Source of the DNA: Acidovorax sp. A1169
GTDB taxonomy: Bacteria; Pseudomonadota; Gammaproteobacteria; Burkholderiales; Burkholderiaceae_C
DNA: 64,000 nt
Direction: 5' to 3'
Assembly: GCF_030704685.1 (NCBI RefSeq)
Contig: NZ_JAUZDX010000010.1
Coordinates: 62,001-126,000, forward strand
Shown: positions 1 to 10,821 of the stretch, piece after piece
Position numbering within the stretch: the first letter of the stretch is position 1
How the letters are laid out: each line of letters starts with the position of its first letter
Notes under the pieces: generated by a model
Told to the model about the DNA's origin: nothing
Database searches by the model: none
What the model saw: only the letters and a program-made list of their open reading frames with translations
Translations under genes and position numbers: made by a program

Positions 1-7
1 CGCGAGT

Positions 8-892
8 TTGATGACGACACTGATCGACCGCAACGGCGTGGAAGGCATCCGGCGCATGCTCCACGCCGGGGCCAACCCCGCCCAGAAGGGCTGGTTGTCC
101 AGGGCCCGGATGAATGCTGATGCAGCCCCTGAAATCTATCCCTTGCTGCTGAATGCCGCACTGGCCGCCGCACAAGGCAACCCGGCGCAGTCTCGGGCGC
201 TGGGGGACCAACTGACCCTGGTGCTGGGACGGCTGCTGGCCAGGTGCCCCAAGGACGCTGCGCCGTGGACGGAAATCGACGTTCTGGTGGCGCAGGGCGC
301 CAGGGTGCAGGGGGTGTTCGACAACCAGGAGTTCTCCGAAATAACCCTGGGCGTCTTTGCGCGCAGGTGCCCTGAGGGTTTCAAGGCCTTGCTCCAGCGC
401 GGCTTGCCCCTGGACACTGTCTATCCCTACCCCGCGTACGCGGGCCCCAGGCAGGACACGCCCTTGCTGATGTACCTGACCGTGGGGATGGAAGACCACC
501 CGCCGCAAGCGCAGGTGCTGGTGGAGATGCTCAAGCGGCACAACAACGCCAACGTGCGGCCCGCCTGTACCGGCTGCAACCCCTTGAACGCCCTGGAAAT
601 GGCGATTTTCTCGGGCGATACGGGCGTCCTGAAAGTGCTTCTGGATTTTGGCGCAGACCCCAATGATCCGAACCCGGATGGCAGGCCCCCGTTCATCCGG
701 GCGGTGATAGAGAACAGCGTCGAGATGCTGGAGATGATGAACGCGAAGACTCCGCTCGACGTCCACCGGCCGGACAGGAAAAACATTTCTCTGCTGGCCT
801 GGGCGAATTGCGCAGGCGCCAAGGACGCGGCGGCCTGGCTCAGCCGCAAGGGGGCGGTCAGCAGCGGGGAGGCGCTGTGCCAAAAGCGCTGA
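8..892 (+). CDS. Ankyrin-repeat protein (5' end uncertain)
   Basis: The protein of about 293 residues carries ankyrin-type helical repeats, clearest in the last third: a unit reading GVLKVLLDFGADPNDPNPDG, then a second with IENSVEMLEMM, then a third with LLAWANCAGAKDAAAWL. Ankyrin repeats mediate protein-protein contacts, and no catalytic domain or signal peptide is visible. A TTG at 8 and an ATG at 11 are possible starts, but the frame stays open to the window edge and no ribosome site is visible, so the N terminus may lie outside the window. It converges on the TonB receptor gene downstream. The partner is unknown. Confidence 0.75.
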   Translation: MMTTLIDRNGVEGIRRMLHAGANPAQKGWLSRARMNADAAPEIYPLLLNAALAAAQGNPAQSRALGDQLTLVLGRLLARCPKDAAPWTEIDVLVAQGARVQGVFDNQEFSEITLGVFARRCPEGFKALLQRGLPLDTVYPYPAYAGPRQDTPLLMYLTVGMEDHPPQAQVLVEMLKRHNNANVRPACTGCNPLNALEMAIFSGDTGVLKVLLDFGADPNDPNPDGRPPFIRAVIENSVEMLEMMNAKTPLDVHRPDRKNISLLAWANCAGAKDAAAWLSRKGAVSSGEALCQKR

Positions 893-901
893 CGGGCCCG
901 C

Positions 902-923
902 GTGTGGGGGTGCTCCCGCACAC
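902..923. terminator. Possible bidirectional hairpin between convergent genes
   Basis: A 9-bp stem with one mismatch (902-910 with 915-923) and a four-base loop lies in the short gap between the convergent ankyrin and TonB receptor genes. There is no T-tract, so this is weak evidence for termination. Confidence 0.3.
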
Positions 924-925
924 TC

Positions 926-3052
926 CTAGAACGCCCAGCGCGCACTGAGCCGTGCGCTGCGTGGCTCCATGGGGTGCACATGGCGCCCCTCGATGCCGCC
1001 GCCCGTGCAGTCACCGCGCGCTGCTTCGCCCGCCGTGCACGATGCATAGAGGTACTCGATGTCGTTGCCCTTCTTGCCGGCCAGGTTGAACACGTCCAGG
1101 CCCAGCGTGAGCTGCTTGCTTACCGCATAGCGCGCGCCGGCATTGAGCACCGTGTTGGCGCGCGAGCGCACGGAGTTGAGTGTGTCCAGCGCGCGCGGGC
1201 CCAGGTAGCGCAGGCGCAGCGAGGCGGTCAGCGGGCCCTGGGTATAGACCGCGCCCAGGGCCAGCACGCGCTCCACCGCGTTGTCCACGAAGTTGCCTTC
1301 GCCCTCGGGTGCGGCACCGCGAAAGCGCGCGCGCGACACGGCGGCGTCGGCTTCCAGGCGCCAGCGGGCGTGGGGCTTCCAGCGCACCGTGGTCTCTATG
1401 CCGCGCCGGTAGCTGGCGCGGCCCGGCTCGGTGCTGCCGGCGTCGCCCACATACACCAGCTCGGAATCGAGCTTGAGCTGCCACAGCGCCGTGGTGATGG
1501 TCAGGTCGTCGCCAGGCTGGTAGCGCCAGCCGATCTCGCTGCCCAGGCCCTTGACCAGCGCGGGCACGCGGTCTGCGGGCAGGCCGCTTTGCGGGTCGGT
1601 CTGGATGGTGGCGCCGCGCACGTCGTTGCTGTGCGAGCCCACGCCCGTGTTCAGGTACAGCTCATGCACGGGAGTGATGGCCCAGGCCAGCCCGGCCTTG
1701 GGGCTTACCAGCGCATCGTGGCCACTGCCGCTGTTGGCTGCGCCGTAGACGGCCTCGCGGCCCTGCACGTCGTAGCGCAGCAGGTCACCGCGCAAGCCCG
1801 CGTAGCCGCGCAGGCGCTCGGTGAAGCTCACGAACTGCTGCGCATGCACCGACAGCATGTCCTGCGACACCTGGTCGTTGCGCACGGTGGACAGGCGCTG
1901 GCGGGCCGCCGTGTTGTACAGGCCCACCTCGGCGATGCGGTCGCCGCGCCACTGTGCGCCCAAGCTGAGCACGCCGTCCAGGCCGGCGATCCGGTTGGGC
2001 AGGCTGTGCGAGGCCTGGGCGCCGAATACGCGGCGCCGGTCCGACTGCTCGAACTGGTCACCGTTGACCGGATCACGCAGGAAGTAGGTGAAGTCGGAGA
2101 ACAGGTGGAACCGGTAGTCGATGGCATAGGCGCTGATCTGGGTCTGGCCCTCGGGGCCCTTGTCGAACCATTTGCCTGACAGGCTCAGGCGCCGGGTGCT
2201 GCCGCCGTCGGTGGGGTTGAGCGAGCCGAAGCGCGGCAGCTCGCCGCTGTCGATCAGGCGCTCGGGGATCTGGTCGGTTGCGTTCCAGCGGTTGCGGTAG
2301 GCCATGCCCGTCACGCTGAAGCCCCGGCTGGGCGAGCCCTGCGCATAGCGCACCACGGCGTTGATCTTGCGCAGGCGCTCGGGCACGTCCCAGGGGCCAT
2401 CGTTGCCTTCGAGCTCGATGGCGCCCAGCCAGGTCTGGTCGTCCCGGGTGCGCGAGCCGGCCGCCAGCAGGCGGCGCAGCTGATTGGGGCCCAGGGTCAC
2501 CTCGGCGAATGGTGCATCGAGTGCGCTCACGTAGTCGAGCGACGCGCTGCCTGCCGTGGAGAAGTCGCCGCTGTCGGCGAAGTAGGGGCCCTTGCGGTAG
2601 CGCACGCCCGAGACCAGGTCGGGGATCAGAAAGTTCAGGTCGGCAAAGCCCTGGCCATGGCCGTGCGTGGGCATGTTGACCGGCATGCCATCCACCGTGA
2701 CCGAGAAGTCGGTGCCATGGTCCAGGTTGAAGCCGCGCAGAAAATACTGGTTGGCCTTGCCATCCCCCGAGTGCTGGGTGGCCACGACCCCTGGCACGGC
2801 TTCGACGATGTCGCCGGGGCGCAGCTTGGGGCGCGCCTGGAACGACTCTCGCTCCACCGCGCCCTCGCTGGCGCTGTCGGCCAGGCCGATGCTCACATCC
2901 TTGGGGCCGCGCACATCGACCTCGGGCAGGTGCGTGGCCTGCTGGGCCCAGGCCGCCGTGGTGGCCATGCCGGCCACCAGAATGCCGAGCGCCAGTGGGC
3001 GCGGCGCTGGCATGCGAGAGAGCTTTTTATTCTTCATGTCTGCCTTTTTCAT
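926..3052 (-). CDS. TonB-dependent outer-membrane receptor
   Basis: The product of about 708 residues has a signal peptide (basic MKKADMKNKK start, hydrophobic run ending AWAQ) and a plug domain with PGDIVEAVPGVVATQHSGDG and a His-rich loop MPTHGHGQG followed by FADLNFLIP. A long beta-barrel ends in the terminal aromatic (ARWAF) typical of outer-membrane barrels. Such receptors import scarce ligands using TonB energy. The ATG at 3052 is preferred because the in-frame extension upstream is low-complexity antisense of the next gene; ATG 3037 is an alternative. It is the last gene of a five-gene leftward cluster, 38 nt after the HupE/UreJ gene. The ligand is not evident; a metal or metal chelate is suggested only by the neighbours. 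Confidence 0.9.
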   Translation of the reverse strand: MKKADMKNKKLSRMPAPRPLALGILVAGMATTAAWAQQATHLPEVDVRGPKDVSIGLADSASEGAVERESFQARPKLRPGDIVEAVPGVVATQHSGDGKANQYFLRGFNLDHGTDFSVTVDGMPVNMPTHGHGQGFADLNFLIPDLVSGVRYRKGPYFADSGDFSTAGSASLDYVSALDAPFAEVTLGPNQLRRLLAAGSRTRDDQTWLGAIELEGNDGPWDVPERLRKINAVVRYAQGSPSRGFSVTGMAYRNRWNATDQIPERLIDSGELPRFGSLNPTDGGSTRRLSLSGKWFDKGPEGQTQISAYAIDYRFHLFSDFTYFLRDPVNGDQFEQSDRRRVFGAQASHSLPNRIAGLDGVLSLGAQWRGDRIAEVGLYNTAARQRLSTVRNDQVSQDMLSVHAQQFVSFTERLRGYAGLRGDLLRYDVQGREAVYGAANSGSGHDALVSPKAGLAWAITPVHELYLNTGVGSHSNDVRGATIQTDPQSGLPADRVPALVKGLGSEIGWRYQPGDDLTITTALWQLKLDSELVYVGDAGSTEPGRASYRRGIETTVRWKPHARWRLEADAAVSRARFRGAAPEGEGNFVDNAVERVLALGAVYTQGPLTASLRLRYLGPRALDTLNSVRSRANTVLNAGARYAVSKQLTLGLDVFNLAGKKGNDIEYLYASCTAGEAARGDCTGGGIEGRHVHPMEPRSARLSARWAF

Positions 3053-3090
3053 TGTCCAGAAGTCTTGCCGCGCAGGCTCCCGGCCCACCC

Positions 3091-4317
3091 TCAGCCAGAG
3101 AACGCTATACGCTGCACCGTCCAGTACAACGACAGCACGACCAGTGCCACCGAGCCGCCCTTGACCACCACGGTGCGGTAGCCCGCCCAGCGGGCCAGCA
3201 GCAGGGAGACGCCGCACCACACGGCAACCACCATGAGCTGGCCGGCCTCCACCCCCAGGTTGAACCCCGCCAGCGCCCAGACCAGCAGGCCGCCCGAAAC
3301 GCCGGCCTCGACCAGCGCGCCCGAGAACCCCAGCCCATGCACCAGGCCAAAGCACAGCGCCAGCAGGTCGCTGCGCAAGCCCTTCACCGGAAAAATATTG
3401 AGCAGCGCCGAGACGCCGATGCTGATGGCAATGGCCGGCTCGACCCAGTTGCCGGACACCGTCACCCAGCCCAGGCCTGCCAGCACCAGCGTGACCGAAT
3501 GGCCCACGGTGAAGCTGGTCACGGTGAGCAGCAGTGTCTTGACGCCGCCCCACGGCCCGGCCGCCGGCAGGGCCTGCGCTGCGCCCTGGCGGCGCAGCAG
3601 CGTGATCGGCAGCAGCAGGGCCAGCAAAAAGGCCAGGTGGTCGTAGCCTTCCAGGATGTGGTGCACACCCTCCGAGACGAAGTGCGCCAGCGTGGCCGGG
3701 CCGCTGCGGGCCGTTGCGGCCTCGGGTGCGGTGGCGCTGCCGCCCACCGCACGCAGGTCGGTGCGCGAGCGGCCGTCGGGCGCCAGCACGGCGGCCAGCG
3801 GCTGGCCACCCAGTTGCCCGCTGACCAGCAGGCGGTGCGTGGGGTCGATGGCCTGCATCAGGCGGTAGTCGAGCGCCAGCGCCTGCGTGGCACCGCAGTC
3901 GAGCACGGCCGCCATGCGCAGGTAGCGCCCGTCCGTGCGCTGCTCCAGCGCCTCGAAGCGCCAGGCCGGGGCCAGCACCGCATCGCCGCATTGCCAGCGG
4001 ATGCCTTGGCCCACCCAGGCGGCCACCGCAGGCGTGGCCTGCTGGATCTCGCCCCAGGTGAGCTGGCGGTCGCCGTCGGCATCGAGCAGGTCCAGCCCGG
4101 CATCCACGTCCTTGAGCGCCAGCGAAAGCTGCAGCGCCACGGCGTCGGCGCGGGCGGGGTCGGCGTCACCTGCGCCGGCGCCGGCCACCCGCAGGTAGGC
4201 GTCGCTGGCCTTGTGCGCCCAGGCGCTGGGCGCTGCGGCGCAGGCGGCGGCCATGGCCCCGGCCATCGCCAGCCATCGCAGTGTGCAGGCCGTTCGTTGA
4301 AAAAGCGACGGCTGCAT
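3091..4317 (-). CDS. HupE/UreJ-family membrane protein with periplasmic EF-hand-like domain
   Basis: The protein of 408 residues starts with a signal peptide ending AWAHKASD. A soluble region of roughly 190 residues follows, containing an EF-hand-like loop (DLLDADGDRQLTWGE). A C-terminal membrane domain of about six helices has the family motifs HFVSEGVHHILEGYDHLAFL, FTVGHS and FGLVHGLGFSG with conserved histidines. HupE/UreJ proteins are linked to nickel or cobalt permeation, so metal transport across the inner membrane is a reasonable inference here. The start ATG at 4317 shares its A with the TGA stop of the TPR gene, implying translational coupling; a GTG at 4320 is an alternative. Confidence 0.85.
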   Translation of the reverse strand: MQPSLFQRTACTLRWLAMAGAMAAACAAAPSAWAHKASDAYLRVAGAGAGDADPARADAVALQLSLALKDVDAGLDLLDADGDRQLTWGEIQQATPAVAAWVGQGIRWQCGDAVLAPAWRFEALEQRTDGRYLRMAAVLDCGATQALALDYRLMQAIDPTHRLLVSGQLGGQPLAAVLAPDGRSRTDLRAVGGSATAPEAATARSGPATLAHFVSEGVHHILEGYDHLAFLLALLLPITLLRRQGAAQALPAAGPWGGVKTLLLTVTSFTVGHSVTLVLAGLGWVTVSGNWVEPAIAISIGVSALLNIFPVKGLRSDLLALCFGLVHGLGFSGALVEAGVSGGLLVWALAGFNLGVEAGQLMVVAVWCGVSLLLARWAGYRTVVVKGGSVALVVLSLYWTVQRIAFSG

Positions 4318-5453
4318 CACTTGTCTCCCCGTGCTTGCCAGCGGGCCAGGCGCGCGTCCTGCAGGCCCGTGCGCTGAAAGCTCTGCACCACCGCGCGGTG
4401 GGCGGCGGCGTCACCGGACTGCTCGGACGTCTGCAGCGCCAGCCACCAGTCCAGCGGCTCTTTCTGCAATGCCAGATTGGCCTGTGCGGCCTGCCAGGCC
4501 TCCCGGGGCTGGCCCTGCAGCCACAGCGCCAGCAGCGAGCGCTCGCGGGCATGGGCATCGAGGGCTTCGCCGCGCGCCGCAAGAGCTGCAAACCGGGCTT
4601 GCAGTTCGGTGGCCAGGGCCTGCGACTGCACGGTCTTGCCCATGAGCCGCAGGGCCTGGGCGCGGCGCAGCAGCACGGCGTCGCTGGCGGGCTGGGCCTT
4701 GAGCACATCCACGGCGGCGGCCGGGCGGCCCAGGCGCAGCAGCAGGTCGGCATGGGCCAGGGCGGTGTAGCCGTCGGGCGCCGCAGCCAGGCTGCTGCGG
4801 TAGGCGGCATCGGCTGCGTCGTCGCGCCCGGCGCGTTCCTCGCTCTCGGCCAGCAGCGACAGCAGCCAGGCACGGCCAGCCGGGTCTGCCGCCTGCCCGA
4901 TGAGTGCGGTCAAGCCGCTGCGTGCCGCGTCGCTCTGGCCCTGCAGCGAGCGGCTTTCGAGCAGGCAGGCCGTGGCGTGCAGCGCAGCCCCATGTCGCGC
5001 CACGTTGCGGCAGGCGGTCTCGGATTCGGCATAGCGGGCGGCCACCCGCTCCAGCGTGGCCAGGGTCAGCCAGCCCTGCACCTGCGCAGGGTCGGCCTGC
5101 AGGGCGCGCTTCAGGGTGGCGCGCGCGGCGTCGAATTCATGGCGGCCTTGCTCCACCGTGGCCTGCAGCACCGCCAGTTCGGCGGGCGCATCGGGCTTGC
5201 CCCACCACAGGGCCAGCACGGCCTGGGCGCGGCCCAGGTAGCGGGGGTCGGCGGTCTCGCGCGCCAGGGTGATCCAGCGGCGCGCTGCGGTCGCGGCGGC
5301 CTGCGGCGTGGCCGGTGCAAGGCTGACCCGCTCGGGCAACACCTCGATCACCTCGTTGTCCGACGCGGGGCGCAGCTCCTGCACGGCGGCGGCCGTGCCC
5401 AGGCAGCACAGGGCAAGGCCGATGCCCCAGAAAAGGCGGGCAGGGTGTGTCAT
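4317..5453 (-). CDS. Exported tetratricopeptide-repeat protein
   Basis: The protein of 378 residues has an N-terminal signal peptide (hydrophobic GIGLALCCLGTAAA) and repeated helix pairs of TPR type, for example the units around RALQADPAQVQGWLTLATLE, AYRSSLAAAPDGYTALAHAD and the closing ALQTSEQSGDAAAHRAVVQS. TPR arrays act as docking scaffolds, probably in the periplasm here. ATG 5453 is chosen because it opens the signal peptide and follows AGGAGT-like upstream bases in TCCTAT context on the sense strand; the longer upstream frame lacks sense. Stop and next start overlap (TGATG). It sits between a lipoprotein gene and the HupE/UreJ gene and probably assembles or couples the envelope components. 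Confidence 0.85.
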   Translation of the reverse strand: MTHPARLFWGIGLALCCLGTAAAVQELRPASDNEVIEVLPERVSLAPATPQAAATAARRWITLARETADPRYLGRAQAVLALWWGKPDAPAELAVLQATVEQGRHEFDAARATLKRALQADPAQVQGWLTLATLERVAARYAESETACRNVARHGAALHATACLLESRSLQGQSDAARSGLTALIGQAADPAGRAWLLSLLAESEERAGRDDAADAAYRSSLAAAPDGYTALAHADLLLRLGRPAAAVDVLKAQPASDAVLLRRAQALRLMGKTVQSQALATELQARFAALAARGEALDAHARERSLLALWLQGQPREAWQAAQANLALQKEPLDWWLALQTSEQSGDAAAHRAVVQSFQRTGLQDARLARWQARGDK

Positions 5454-5577
5454 AGGAGTCCGCAGGTGTGAAGGGATGGGCAAGCAGCGGGCGAGCGGCG
5501 AGAAACAGGCCGCAGGCCCGCGCGGGCAACAGGCGGTGGCCGCACGCACGGGCATGCGGCCACCGCCCAGGGCGACG

Positions 5578-5817
5578 TCACAGACGGGTGTCTGGCTCGT
5601 CGGTGTCGCTGGTGGACAGCACCAGTTGTTCCACGGCCACGGGTTCCGCCGTGTCCTGCACGCTGGCCGCAATCGGCTGGGTGTAGGCAAAGGCGTTCAC
5701 CGCTCCGGCACCGCCGTCGGGCCCGGCGTTGTCGCTGCCGCCGCCACCGCCGCAAGCGGTCAGCGCCATCGCTCCCACGGCCACCAGGGCGGCCTTTCGC
5801 ATCGTGATGTTGGGCAT
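5578..5817 (-). CDS. Small lipoprotein
   Basis: The 79-residue product has a short basic N terminus, a hydrophobic stretch and a lipobox LTAC followed by five glycines, so it should be lipidated and membrane-anchored. The mature part has no recognised domain and ends with a Thr/Asp-rich tail. ATG 5817 has GAGGG nine bases upstream; ATG 5826 would lie too close to that site. The gene starts 17 nt after the DUF4331 stop and looks co-transcribed with it. Function is unknown. Confidence 0.75.
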   Translation of the reverse strand: MPNITMRKAALVAVGAMALTACGGGGGSDNAGPDGGAGAVNAFAYTQPIAASVQDTAEPVAVEQLVLSTSDTDEPDTRL

Positions 5818-5834
5818 GGTGTGCATCCCTCGCA

Positions 5835-7388
5835 TCAGAAGTTCTTGGCGCCAGGCAGCGGCGTGTTCACGTACGGGAAGGCGGTGCGGTAGTCGGTGGC
5901 CTTGGTGCGCGCGCCGTCCACGAACTCGACCGCGCCGGCAGGCGCATCGGCGGGCTTGCAACCCACCTTGAGCGCATCGCTCGCACCGGTCAGGGTGCAG
6001 AGCGCACCCATGGCCACGCGCAGCGAGACGTCGACCACGTCATCGCCCAGGCGGCGCCCGTTGGGGAAGCCGGCGGCATCGCCTGCCACCACGCCCAGCG
6101 AGTTCTGCGCGCTGGCCGGCGTGGCGGCTATGCCGGTGTTCAGGCGCAGCATTTCCGCCAGCGGCCCGCCGGTACCCAGTGCCGTGATGTTGCCCGGGCG
6201 GTTGACGGTGGGCAGGCCCGTGAGGAAGGCCGTCATCAGGTCGGTGCGCGGGAAGTTGGTGGGCGCCTGCGCGCCGAAAAGCACCTGGATCAGGGCCGGC
6301 AGCGTGGGGTGGGTCACATAGTCGGCGAAGTTGGCGGCATCGTCCTTGGGCTTGGACGCATTGAACTTGTCCTTGTCCTTGAGGCCGATGACGACTTCAT
6401 TCACCAGGGGCATGCCCAGGCGCGACACCTGGGTCCAGGCGCCGCCGGCCTTTTCGCTGGCCTGCAGGCCGGAGTCGGGCTTGCCGTTGAGCACACGTGC
6501 CTGGCGCAGGCTGGCCGTGGTCCAGCCGCCAATGACCTTCTCGCCCGATGCAGCGGTCAGGCAACCGGTGGGCATCTCGACGGCGAGCGAAGTCACGTTC
6601 TTGTTCGCGATCTGGCCTGCGCCGAAGGCCGCGGCATTCGATTCGCTGGTGATCACGGCGGCAGGGGCGTTCACCAGGTCGAAGATGGTGCCCAGGGATA
6701 CCGGGAAGGGGTCCTGCCGCTGGCCCACGAACACCTTGCCCGGCGTGGCGCAGCCGGGCACGTTGATGCCGTACACATACTTGCCGGCATAGGCGTCGTA
6801 GGCGGCGGCGTTGCCCAGCGACTTCTCGCCGATGTAGTCGATGGGCTTGGTGAAGGTGGTGCCCCCACCGGCCATGGTGATCTGCTCGCGCTTGCCGGTG
6901 CGCCGGTCGCCACGCACGATGAACATTTCATATTCTTCGCGGTAGGACACCGGGTCTGCCGCAGCGCCCGTGATCCCGCCCGCATTGCGCAGCGGTATGG
7001 CCACCTTCTTGCGGGCGCCGTCCGGGCCGATGTCCAGGGTGATGCCGGCCCCGCCGTTGTTCAGCGTGTTCTTGAAGCGGAACTGCAGGGTGACGTCTTC
7101 TGCCGCATCGCCGTTGTTGTCGATGTGGATCTCGTACAGCGCATTCGGGTCCAGGCTGAAGTAGTTGGGCCCGCCATAGGGGTCCTGCAGCGGCAGGTAA
7201 TTGGCGATCATGGTGACGAAGCCGCCACGCCCCGCCTCATAGCTGTTGAAGAGGTAAAAGTCCGCACCATCGACCTTGGGCTGGGTCGTGATGAAGGGCG
7301 CCTCTCGGTGGCTGGATGCCAGGCTGACGCCTGCCGTGCAGGCAGCAAGCGCTGCAAGCGCCAACAGACTGAGTTTCCTGATTCGCAT
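5835..7388 (-). CDS. DUF4331 exported protein
   Basis: The product of 517 residues starts with a signal peptide (LALAALAACTAGVSLAS) and continues with the DUF4331 hallmark SSHREAP...DGADFYLFNSYE, later FRFKNT and a long region of short beta segments. The family is annotated only as a domain of unknown function; members are exported and often sit with TPR and HupE/UreJ genes. The ATG at 7388 follows an AGGAGA ribosome site at good spacing. It is the first gene of the leftward cluster ending with the TonB receptor, so it may be the substrate-binding or extracellular component. That role is inferred from context. Confidence 0.85.
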   Translation of the reverse strand: MRIRKLSLLALAALAACTAGVSLASSHREAPFITTQPKVDGADFYLFNSYEAGRGGFVTMIANYLPLQDPYGGPNYFSLDPNALYEIHIDNNGDAAEDVTLQFRFKNTLNNGGAGITLDIGPDGARKKVAIPLRNAGGITGAAADPVSYREEYEMFIVRGDRRTGKREQITMAGGGTTFTKPIDYIGEKSLGNAAAYDAYAGKYVYGINVPGCATPGKVFVGQRQDPFPVSLGTIFDLVNAPAAVITSESNAAAFGAGQIANKNVTSLAVEMPTGCLTAASGEKVIGGWTTASLRQARVLNGKPDSGLQASEKAGGAWTQVSRLGMPLVNEVVIGLKDKDKFNASKPKDDAANFADYVTHPTLPALIQVLFGAQAPTNFPRTDLMTAFLTGLPTVNRPGNITALGTGGPLAEMLRLNTGIAATPASAQNSLGVVAGDAAGFPNGRRLGDDVVDVSLRVAMGALCTLTGASDALKVGCKPADAPAGAVEFVDGARTKATDYRTAFPYVNTPLPGAKNF

Positions 7389-7435
7389 AGAGATCTCCTC
7401 GTGGGTGTTCGACCGTGAGCGCAATAGCTCGCCCT

Positions 7436-7466
7436 CTTATACGGCCGGGACTTCCAGGCGGATGCA
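7436..7466 (-). promoter_or_regulatory. Candidate promoter of the DUF4331 cluster
   Basis: On the minus strand a TATAAG hexamer (7441-7436) lies about 47 nt before the DUF4331 start. Upstream at 7466-7460 is TGCATCC rather than a sigma70-like -35 box. This could be an ECF-type or activator-dependent promoter. Only the -10-like element is convincing. Confidence 0.3.
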
Positions 7467-7561
7467 GTTATTTGGCCGCGCAAGGGTTAACACCTAATGC
7501 AGGTCCCCGGCCTGTACATCGCGCAGCCTTTGGCGGCGCTGAAGGACCGCTCCAAACGACG

Positions 7562-10314
<2,753 letters not shown>

Positions 10315-10343
10315 TTCAACAACATCATCCCAGGAGACATCCC

Positions 10344-10784
10344 ATGACCGAAGCCTTGAAGAACATCCACCCCGCCGTCGCCCGCTCGCTCGACACCTGG
10401 CACCACATGGTGGCCAGCCGCGACCTGTCGAACCTGCTGTCCATCGTGCACCCCGACGCGGTGTTCCGCTCGCCCATGGCGAACACGGCCTACTCCTCGG
10501 CCCCGGCGCTGATGCTGGCGCTGTCCACCGTGATCCAGGTGTTCGAGGACTTCACCTACCACCGCCAGCTGGCCACCGACGACGGCCTGAACATCGTGCT
10601 GGAGTTCAGCGCGCGCGTGGGCGACAAGCAGCTCAAGGGCATCGATCTGGTGCGCTTCAATGAAGCAGGGCAGATCACGGAGTTCGAGGTCATGGTGAGG
10701 CCGTTGAGCGGCCTGCAGGCGCTGGGCGCCGAGATGGGCGCGCGGCTGGGGGGCAAGCTGCCGGCGTTCAAGGCCAAGACCTGA
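10344..10784 (+). CDS. NTF2-like (SnoaL-fold) protein
   Basis: The 146-residue protein fits the cone-shaped NTF2/SnoaL fold: an N-terminal helix with WHHMVASRDLSNLLSIVHPD, the VFRSPMA strand, and a C-terminal sheet with LKGIDLVRFNEAGQITEFEV. Members are small isomerases, hydratases or ligand-binding proteins. The ATG follows AGGAGA, 29 nt after the fadH-like stop. Its place between an enoyl/dienoyl reductase and an acyl-CoA ligase suggests action on the same acyl intermediate, but the reaction cannot be read from sequence. Confidence 0.8.
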   Translation: MTEALKNIHPAVARSLDTWHHMVASRDLSNLLSIVHPDAVFRSPMANTAYSSAPALMLALSTVIQVFEDFTYHRQLATDDGLNIVLEFSARVGDKQLKGIDLVRFNEAGQITEFEVMVRPLSGLQALGAEMGARLGGKLPAFKAKT

Positions 10785-10821
10785 CGCGTTCGTAAAAAAG
10801 AAAAGACAGGAGACAACGCCC

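Noticed and set aside
3053-3991. Long N-terminal extension of the TonB receptor frame
   Set aside because: The extra ~313 codons are Gly/Ala/Arg-rich antisense of the HupE/UreJ gene. The signal peptide begins at 3052.
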